Source: Rickettsiales bacterium
Lineage (GTDB): Bacteria; Pseudomonadota; Alphaproteobacteria; Rickettsiales; UBA998
DNA length: 20,072 nt
Reading direction: 5' to 3'
Assembly (NCBI GenBank): GCA_019749855.1
Contig: JAIEPI010000040.1
Span: 1 to 20,072 of the forward strand
How positions within the stretch are numbered: the stretch's first letter is position 1; each line of letters begins with the position of its first letter. Made by a program: the position numbers and the translations under genes. The notes beneath the pieces were generated by a model. It worked only from the letters and a program-made list of their open reading frames with translations, was not told the DNA's origin and did no database searches. Positions 15,112 through 20,072 of this stretch are shown here, piece after piece.

Positions 15112-16473
15112 CTAACTGATGTGGCGCTCGATGCATTCTATCATTTGTCCGGCAATATCCTGACCCGTCACCGTCTCAATACCCTCAAGCCCAGGTGAGG
15201 AGTTGATCTCGAGCACTTTGGGACCACTGGCTGAGCGTATAATATCCACACCCGCTGCCTTCAGCCCCATAATGCGTGCGGAGCGGATTGCCATGTCATT
15301 TTCTTCCGGCGTAATCTGGATGATGGACGCAGTGCCGCCCAGATGTAAGTTAGCGCGAAACTCGCCGTCTGCGGCCTGTCGTTCAATGGCGCCCACCACT
15401 TTGTTGTCAATCACGAAACAGCGAATGTCGCGGCCTTGCGCTTCTTTAATGAACTCTTGAACGAGGATATTTGCTTGTAAGCTTTTAAACGCGTTAATCA
15501 CGCTCTCCGCTGCTTTGCTGGTTTCCGCTAATACGACGCCACGCCCCTGCGTCCCCTCCAGCAACTTTATGACGAGTGGGGCGCCACCGACCATCTCAAT
15601 CAAATCCTTGGTGTCCAGCGGTGAATGCGCATAGCCCGTCACTGGCATATCAATGCCTTGCTCAGCCAGCATTTGCAGTGAGCGCAGTTTATCACGCGAG
15701 CGGGCGATGGCAGCGGCATCATTGAGGCAATAGACGCCGGCGGCTTCAAAATGTCGCGTCACTGAGCAGCCGTAAAACGTCATGGAGGGACGCAGACGAG
15801 GGATGACCGCATCCACTTCGTCGAGAATTTCACCGCCACGATAATGAATTTTTGCTTCCGCAGAATTAATGTTCATGTAGCAGTATTTGACATTCACAAA
15901 CCGCATGGAATGCCCACGTGCTTCCCCCGCTTCAATCAGGCGCTGATTGGAATATAAATCAGGGTTACTGCCGAGCACCAGCACATGCAGACCCTTTCTC
16001 GTCTGCCGCTTTATCTCGTAAAATGAGGCTGCCTTGGAGCCGCTGAGTTTGCCGAATGCAAAGGCCTGCTCAGGATCAACAATCAGGCGACCAACCATCG
16101 CTTCACGACCCAGAAGCATGCGATAGCCCATCGGATCACGATTGGTGAGCGTGATTTCAATATCCCATGATAATTCTCCCAGCTGCACCCGCGTGGAAAT
16201 GACTGGCCGTTGCTCCAGATGGCCACTGGATGAGCGCACTTCTCTACGCTCAATGAGGGGGGCTTCGCATCGTTTAACTATTTTACGATTCGCCTGAATC
16301 GGGTGCACATCAAAACGTACATGCTGGACACCGTTGCGCTCGAGAATCTGTATATTAAACGCATGCAATGATGAGGTGCGTGCACCGGAATCCACGCGAG
16401 CTTTGACCGCGGGTAAGCCGAGGTCTGGGAACGCACACCATTCTTCACTACCAATGATTGTTTTATCGACCAC
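15112..16473 (-). CDS. Fusion of a RimB-like protease domain and a RimK-type ATP-grasp glutamate ligase
   Basis: Numbering from the GTG at 16473, residues 1-145 match the RimB/'ATP-dependent zinc protease' family (PF05618), whose fold is retropepsin-like. VDSGARTSSLHA (27-38) carries the Asp-Ser-Gly of an aspartic protease, and MLLGREAM (about 120-127) the second conserved block. Residues about 157-453 are a RimK-type ATP-grasp enzyme: KLLEGTQGRGV nucleotide loop, VQEFIKEAQGRDIR and EINSSPGLEGIE metal-binding strands. RimK adds glutamates to the C-terminus of ribosomal protein S6, and RimB is a protease acting with RimK in Pseudomonas; the fusion implies linked addition and trimming (inference). 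The start was chosen because AGGGAG (16480-16485) lies 6 bases upstream; a TTG at 16509 would add 12 residues and has no such site. The substrate could be another protein or peptide. Confidence 0.87.
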   Translation of the reverse strand: MVDKTIIGSEEWCAFPDLGLPAVKARVDSGARTSSLHAFNIQILERNGVQHVRFDVHPIQANRKIVKRCEAPLIERREVRSSSGHLEQRPVISTRVQLGELSWDIEITLTNRDPMGYRMLLGREAMVGRLIVDPEQAFAFGKLSGSKAASFYEIKRQTRKGLHVLVLGSNPDLYSNQRLIEAGEARGHSMRFVNVKYCYMNINSAEAKIHYRGGEILDEVDAVIPRLRPSMTFYGCSVTRHFEAAGVYCLNDAAAIARSRDKLRSLQMLAEQGIDMPVTGYAHSPLDTKDLIEMVGGAPLVIKLLEGTQGRGVVLAETSKAAESVINAFKSLQANILVQEFIKEAQGRDIRCFVIDNKVVGAIERQAADGEFRANLHLGGTASIIQITPEENDMAIRSARIMGLKAAGVDIIRSASGPKVLEINSSPGLEGIETVTGQDIAGQMIECIERHIS

Positions 16474-16580
16474 ATTCCGCTCCCTGAGTATGGCTGAGAT
16501 GTAGCGCAACCATGACGTGATGCAAGTGAAATAGGCGGTTTTTGCTGCGAGGAATGGTGCGAAATGTACGACTGAGACAA

Positions 16581-16650
16581 TGGCGGTTCCGATAGGAGTC
16601 GAACCTACGACCTCTGCCTTCGGAGGGCAGCGCTCTATCCAGCTGAGCTA
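16581..16650 (-). pseudogene. 3' fragment of tRNA-Arg(CCG)
   Basis: The 70 bases are identical to the 3' part of the tRNA-Arg at 17324-17400, from the base after the acceptor stem to the encoded CCA. At the 5' side the expected GGTTCCG is replaced by unrelated sequence (minus strand AAGTTTA), so the acceptor stem cannot form. It should not yield a working tRNA. It probably represents the displaced attachment site of the small island. Confidence 0.88.
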
Positions 16651-16678
16651 TAAACTTAGTGCCTGCTTGATGGCATTG

Positions 16679-16705
16679 ATGAATGTATGTTTATTATACA
16701 TTCAT
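16679..16705. repeat. Hairpin over the 3' end of the 164-aa gene
   Basis: ATGAATGTAT (16679-16688) and ATACATTCAT (16696-16705) are perfect 10-base inverted repeats with a 7-base AT loop. The hairpin overlaps the last codons and stop of the minus-strand gene. No T-run follows on that strand, so it is at best a weak terminator or an mRNA-stabilising structure. Confidence 0.6.
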
Positions 16706-17188
16706 GCTCTGAGAAGTTGTTTGCATGCGCGCTATATTGTCTGTACCGGATCTGAAGGGCTGGTCTGGAGCGTGATCTGTAACTTCCATGCTTCGCATAC
16801 CAGCTAACACAAGCCCTCCTTCAACAATGCCAGCAATGACGCCGCTTACCTGTCTGCACTGATCACTTCCGACGTGCCACACTGCTGCACCAGCAACAAC
16901 GCCTCCTACTGGCGTAGCTACCCCTGATACTGCACTACCTACTCCCGCTGCAAATGCACCCACCGCCCCGTGGCACGCCACGCTTGCAGCTGCCCCTGCA
17001 CCGGCCCCTATGGCAGCAGAAGGACGATTATTTTCTACATGCCCTGAAATCGCGACTGCAGCATTTCCTACATCCACCGCCGCACCAGCGGGTCCTTTGG
17101 GCCGCAGTGAACCGACTGCTTCTACTGCAGAGGATATGAGTCCTGTGGCTCTTTCTCTGATAGTAGCCCATCTTTCTGACCAGCTCAT
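16694..17188 (-). CDS. Small Gly/Ala-rich protein of unknown function inside the tRNA-Arg island
   Basis: I do not recognise the 164-aa protein. The N-terminal 30 residues are amphipathic and charged (MSWSERWATIRERATGL). Residues about 33-125 are rich in Gly, Ala, Val and Ser with small-residue spacing like glycine zippers (AAIGAGAGAAASVA, AAGVGSAVSGVATPVGG), suitable for membrane insertion or tight helix packing. Two cysteines (about 91 and 109) and a polar tail follow. It has no classical signal peptide. The start ATG at 17188 is well supported by GGAGA at a good distance, and the AT-rich upstream region suits a promoter, so it is probably a real gene despite low complexity. Possible roles include a pore-forming toxin, bacteriocin or membrane-acting factor, but none is shown. 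Confidence 0.65.
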   Translation of the reverse strand: MSWSERWATIRERATGLISSAVEAVGSLRPKGPAGAAVDVGNAAVAISGHVENNRPSAAIGAGAGAAASVACHGAVGAFAAGVGSAVSGVATPVGGVVAGAAVWHVGSDQCRQVSGVIAGIVEGGLVLAGMRSMEVTDHAPDQPFRSGTDNIARMQTTSQSMNV

Positions 17189-17223
17189 AAGAATTCTCCG
17201 TAATTAAAAACACAAAATATATG

Positions 17224-17252
17224 TTAATTAACGCACACAAGAATTAATTAAT
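17224..17252. promoter_or_regulatory. Paired TTAATTAA boxes upstream of the 164-aa gene
   Basis: Two TTAATTAA palindromes (17224-17231 and 17244-17251) lie 12 bases apart, centred about 20 bases apart (two helical turns), with a third partial TTAAT at 17254. They are within 70 bases upstream of the minus-strand start at 17188. Such paired palindromes could be an operator, or simply an AT-rich promoter region. I could not assign a convincing -35/-10 pair. Confidence 0.35.
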
Positions 17253-17323
17253 AATTAATGTAAGGGCGTGCTTTATTAAAGATGAGGCGCAGGTGGCTGA
17301 TTATGAGAATAGTGGTAAAAAGT

Positions 17324-17400
<77 letters not shown>

Positions 17401-17561
17401 AATCACTTGTAGAGTCCATGATGAGGCATAAGCTGAATGAGCCACTCACCAATGAAACTATCGCCACGCCATTCTTATAGACAAGCATCGACGGCGCGAC
17501 AACTTGATTCTGGTGACGTTGAAGTGCGAGCGACTGTCATCAAATAATCATAAAAAGAGAG

Positions 17562-17600
17562 TGAGAATGATTTGCAATAGATGGGATTCTATTGTATATT
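17562..17600 (+). promoter_or_regulatory. Fur-box-like site overlapping the bfd promoter
   Basis: TGAGAATGATTTGCA (17562-17576) matches 11 of the 14 defined positions of the 7-1-7 Fur consensus TGATAAT-N-ATTATCA. Its right part overlaps a -35 box TTGCAA (17572-17577), which is 17 bases from a -10 box TATATT (17595-17600). The bfd ATG follows 33 bases later. Overlap with the -35 predicts repression by iron-loaded Fur, so bfd would be made under iron shortage, as known for bfd in other bacteria. Some Alphaproteobacteria use Irr or RirA instead, so the regulator is inferred. Confidence 0.65.
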
Positions 17601-17633
17601 AAGAATCGTTCGCAGGTAAGGATTTGAATTTAT

Positions 17634-17816
17634 ATGTACTTATGTATCTGTAATTGCTTAAAAGAAAAAGACGTTTGCGCGGTGGCTCGTGGATCGAGAA
17701 CCGTAAGCGAAGTTTATAAAAAATTAGGCTGTCAGCCTCAATGCGGAAAATGTGTTAGCTTTGTACGCGACAACTATCTGGGCAAGTCCGCAGAAAATTC
17801 TGCGCTTGCGAATTAG
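17634..17816 (+). CDS. bfd: Bacterioferritin-associated ferredoxin
   Basis: This 60-aa protein has the Bfd [2Fe-2S] ligand pattern: Cys4 and Cys6 (YLCICN) and Cys37 and Cys40 (QPQCGKC), close to positions 4, 6, 38 and 41 of the E. coli protein. Bfd docks on bacterioferritin and passes electrons to release stored iron. It belongs to the BFD-like Fer2 family. The ATG at 17634 has TAAGGAT about 11 bases upstream. bfr follows after 76 bases on the same strand, and the Fur-box-like promoter lies just before, so the gene sits in a coherent iron module. Three extra cysteines (8, 15 and 33) are present. Confidence 0.92.
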   Translation: MYLCICNCLKEKDVCAVARGSRTVSEVYKKLGCQPQCGKCVSFVRDNYLGKSAENSALAN

Positions 17817-17892
17817 TCTCTCGCTTTTTGCTTGAAAGCCATTGCCTCTCACGCCTATCGTGTGCACCTAACATTCCACACGAGGATCTATC

Positions 17893-18357
17893 ATGGCAAA
17901 AAACGCGGACGTAATCAAAGCGCTGAACCTCATCCTCAAAAATGAGCTAACTGCCATTAATCAGTATTTTCTGCATGCACGAATGCTACGTCATCTTGGC
18001 TATATAAAAATGGCTGAGCATGAGCATGCGGAATCCATTGATGAGATGAAGCATGCCGATCTGGTCATTCAGCGCATCTTCATGATTGGCGGCATGCCAA
18101 ACCTTCAGGACCTTGGTCGTTTGATGATTGGAGAGAACCCCATCGAGATTGTCGAGTGTGATTATAAACTGGAGCTGCAAGTGCTGGCGGATCTTAAAAA
18201 AGCGCACGCTATATGTGAAGCAGCGGGTGATCGCACTTCCATTAATCTGGTGGAAGAAATTCTCGCCAGTGAAGAGAAACATATCGAAGAGTTAAACGCG
18301 CAGCGTGGCTTAATTGTGGCGCTGGGTGAGCAAAACTTCCTGCAATCCATGGTATAG
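17893..18357 (+). CDS. bfr: Bacterioferritin
   Basis: Bacterioferritin forms a 24-subunit shell that oxidises and stores iron, with heme at subunit interfaces. The 154-aa protein has all ferroxidase ligands at the standard positions: Glu18, Glu51, His54, Glu94, Glu127 and His130, plus Tyr25. The heme ligand Met52 is present in ESIDEMKHAD, so this is a heme-binding Bfr, not a plain ferritin. GMPNLQDLGRLMIGE and the C-terminal QNFLQSM are family hallmarks. GAGGATC gives a good ribosome binding site. bfd lies 76 bases upstream. Bfr and Bfd usually need opposite iron responses; a separate promoter in that gap is possible but not evident. Confidence 0.97.
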   Translation: MAKNADVIKALNLILKNELTAINQYFLHARMLRHLGYIKMAEHEHAESIDEMKHADLVIQRIFMIGGMPNLQDLGRLMIGENPIEIVECDYKLELQVLADLKKAHAICEAAGDRTSINLVEEILASEEKHIEELNAQRGLIVALGEQNFLQSMV

Positions 18358-18376
18358 ATGCAGGGTGTAGATGCAT

Positions 18377-18400
18377 GCGGGAGGTTTTACAACCTCCCGC
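18377..18400. terminator. Strong hairpin between convergent bfr and serA
   Basis: GCGGGAGGTT (18377-18386) and AACCTCCCGC (18391-18400) form a perfect 10-bp GC-rich stem with a 4-base TTAC loop. It sits 20 bases after the bfr stop and 20 bases from the serA stop. No T-run follows on either strand, so it may block transcription weakly or protect mRNA 3' ends from both sides. Confidence 0.65.
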
Positions 18401-18420
18401 TGAATCTCAGCATGTAATGT

Positions 18421-19995
18421 TTAGAAGCGCAATAATTTCGCTTGTTTGACGTTTGGCAATTGTGCCACTTTTTCCAGCAGTGACTTGTCGATTTCCTGAT
18501 CGACTTCAATCAAAGCCACCGCATCATTATGCTCATCATTGCGACCCAGCTGGAAATTCGCGATATTGATTTTGTGATCGCCAAGCAATGAGCCAACACC
18601 GCCCACCAAGCCTGGTTTATCGTCATTATGCACATAGAGCATGATCGCGCCTAGTGAGGCTTCAAGCTTCACGCCATGCAAATCAACGATGCGCGGCTGA
18701 CCCGCAAACACCGTGCCAGCAATGGTGCGCGTCCGTTTGTCAGTGGTGACGGTAATGCGAATGAGGCTTTGGTAGCCGCCCGAGCCGTCACGCTTGGTTT
18801 CACTCACCTCGATACCACGCTCACGCGCAATTACTGGCGCATTCACCATGTTCACCGAGCTGATCAGCGGCTTGAGCAGCCCTTGCAATGCCACGGCGGT
18901 GAGCGGTTTGGTGTTGAGATTTCCCACGCGACCTTCATACTCAATCGTCACAGATTGCAAACCGGTTTCGGTCAGCTGACCAGCAAAACTGCCCAGCTTA
19001 TCGGCAAGCTCAAGATAGGGCTTGAGTTTCTTTGCATCTTCTGCCGATACGGAAGGCATATTGATCGCATTGGTGACGGCACCGCTCATCAGGTAATCTG
19101 ACATTTGTTCGGCGACCTGCACCGCAACATTTTCCTGTGCTTCTGTGGTTGAAGCACCCAAATGCGGCGTGCAAACGACATTCTCTAAACCAAAGAGGGG
19201 ATTGTTCTCGGCTGGTTCCTTCTCAAACACATCCAGCGCCGCACCTGCTACGTGACCTGAATCAATGGCATCCTTCAGCGCTAATTCATCAATGAGACCC
19301 CCGCGCGCGCAATTAACAATGCGAACGCCTTTTTTACAGCGAGCGAGATTCTCTTTGTTCAGTATATTGCGCGTTGTGTCATTGAGCGGCGTATGCAGCG
19401 TGATGAAGTCTGCGCGTGCCAATAGGTCAGGTAATTCAACCTTCTCAACGTTCAAATCAACGGCTCGCTCAGCAGACAGGAAGGGATCAGACACAATCAC
19501 CTTCATTTTTAAGCCCTGCGCACGATCGGCCACGATGGAGCCAATGTTGCCACAGCCAATCATGCCCAGCACTTTGCCGTACAGCTCGACGCCCATGAAT
19601 TTGTTTTTTTCCCACTTGCTGGCATGGGTAGAGGCGTTTGCTTGTGGAATTTGCCGTGCCAGCGCCATCATCAGTGAAATCGTGTGCTCCGCCGTGGTAA
19701 TGGAATTGCCAAAAGGCGTGTTCATCACAATCACGCCGCGTGCTGTGGCGGCTGGAACATCCACATTGTCCACACCAATGCCGGCGCGACCAATGACCTT
19801 GAGTTTCGTTGCAGCGGCTAAAATCTCCGGAGTCACTTTGGTGGCGGAGCGAATGGCTAACCCATCATAATCACCAATAATCGCCTTGAGTTCGTCAGGT
19901 GAGAGGCCGGTTTTCACGTCCACTTCCACGCCCGCCTGCTTAAAAATATCAATCGCCTGAGGACTTAGTTTGTCGCTGATCAGAACTTTAGGCAT
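18421..19995 (-). CDS. serA: D-3-phosphoglycerate dehydrogenase, long form
   Basis: SerA oxidises 3-phosphoglycerate to phosphohydroxypyruvate, the first step of serine synthesis, with NAD. The 524-aa enzyme is the long form with substrate-binding, NAD-binding, intervening (about 320-445) and C-terminal ACT (about 450-524) domains. Visible motifs are GRAGIGVDNVDV (69-80), the dinucleotide loop GMIGCGNIGS (144-153), and the catalytic residues Arg231 (NCARGG), Glu260 (FEKEP) and His278 (CTPHLGAS), which align with Arg236, Glu265 and His283 of human PHGDH. The ACT domain (LYVHNDDKPGLVGGVGSLLG) may bind serine as an inhibitor. The ATG at 19995 has GGAGA about 10 bases upstream. serC often precedes serA in Alphaproteobacteria, but the window ends too soon to tell. 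Confidence 0.97.
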   Translation of the reverse strand: MPKVLISDKLSPQAIDIFKQAGVEVDVKTGLSPDELKAIIGDYDGLAIRSATKVTPEILAAATKLKVIGRAGIGVDNVDVPAATARGVIVMNTPFGNSITTAEHTISLMMALARQIPQANASTHASKWEKNKFMGVELYGKVLGMIGCGNIGSIVADRAQGLKMKVIVSDPFLSAERAVDLNVEKVELPDLLARADFITLHTPLNDTTRNILNKENLARCKKGVRIVNCARGGLIDELALKDAIDSGHVAGAALDVFEKEPAENNPLFGLENVVCTPHLGASTTEAQENVAVQVAEQMSDYLMSGAVTNAINMPSVSAEDAKKLKPYLELADKLGSFAGQLTETGLQSVTIEYEGRVGNLNTKPLTAVALQGLLKPLISSVNMVNAPVIARERGIEVSETKRDGSGGYQSLIRITVTTDKRTRTIAGTVFAGQPRIVDLHGVKLEASLGAIMLYVHNDDKPGLVGGVGSLLGDHKINIANFQLGRNDEHNDAVALIEVDQEIDKSLLEKVAQLPNVKQAKLLRF

Positions 19996-20072
19996 GGTAC
20001 AAAGTCTCCATCTTGTTGAACCCGTGCGCGTGGCAGGGCAGAGTTTACATAACGTTTAGATTCGGCATAAAA
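19996..20072. other. Region upstream of serA at the window edge
   Basis: These 77 bases hold the serA ribosome binding site (GGAGA on the minus strand). One minus-strand frame is open across the stretch and stops just inside serA, but it is too short to identify and resembles nothing I recognise. No clear promoter boxes were found. Confidence 0.4.

Noticed and set aside
16581..16650. A second functional tRNA-Arg.
   Set aside because: The 5' acceptor strand is missing and the replacing bases cannot pair with the 3' strand.
16580..16807. A 75-codon plus-strand open frame starting in the tRNA-Arg fragment.
   Set aside because: It reads through the antisense of the tRNA remnant and of the 164-aa gene, which has a much better ribosome binding site.
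19265..19870. A 201-codon plus-strand open frame inside serA.
   Set aside because: It lies wholly antisense to serA, whose motifs and catalytic residues are intact; long antisense frames are common over such codon usage.
19996..20072. Open minus-strand frame ending just inside serA, as a possible end of an upstream gene such as serC.
   Set aside because: Only about 30 codons are visible and they do not resemble the SerC C-terminus; an open frame of this length is expected by chance.

Overview
The window reads as a piece of an alphaproteobacterial chromosome of roughly balanced base composition. The evidence is the gene content and order: dapA directly followed by smpB, tig directly followed by clpP, a long-form serA with a C-terminal ACT domain, and bfd followed by bfr. 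I cannot name a genus; the two large unrecognised proteins at the left end suggest a poorly sampled lineage.

Layout. (1) 1-142 holds the C-terminal end of ispE. (2) 178-5069 carries two large, divergently transcribed genes of unknown function (840 and 699 aa) around a 269-bp intergenic region. The 840-aa protein contains an internal duplication. (3) 5141-6387 has an EI24/CysZ-like membrane protein, a small GIY-YIG nuclease-family gene, a cluster of palindromes and tRNA-Pro(TGG). (4) 6451-9108 has dapA, smpB and an unrecognised 378-aa protein. (5) 9203-10375 has an AT-rich gene encoding an HNH-type domain joined to an AbiTii-like domain (a candidate defence gene), then tRNA-Leu(TAA). (6) 10445-12830 has a small outer-membrane beta-barrel protein with promoter and terminator, then znuC-znuB. 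(7) 12882-15107 has tig-clpP with a promoter candidate and a strong terminator; clpX does not follow. (8) 15112-16473 encodes a one-chain fusion of a RimB-like aspartic-protease domain and a RimK ATP-grasp ligase. (9) 16581-17400 is a tiny putative island in tRNA-Arg(CCG): an intact tRNA, a 164-aa Gly/Ala-rich protein gene, and an exact 70-bp copy of the tRNA 3' part. (10) 17562-18400 is an iron module, with a Fur-box-like site over a sigma-70-type promoter, then bfd and bfr. (11) 18421-19995 is serA.

The housekeeping genes cover lysine/peptidoglycan precursor synthesis (dapA), trans-translation (smpB), protein folding and proteolysis (tig, clpP), zinc uptake (znuCB), iron storage and release (bfr, bfd) and serine synthesis (serA). 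Each of the three tRNA loci has an accessory-looking gene on its 3' side: GIY-YIG by tRNA-Pro, HNH-AbiTii by tRNA-Leu and the 164-aa gene by tRNA-Arg. The best candidates for something undescribed are the 743-bp tRNA-Arg element, the HNH-AbiTii gene and the divergent 840/699-aa pair.
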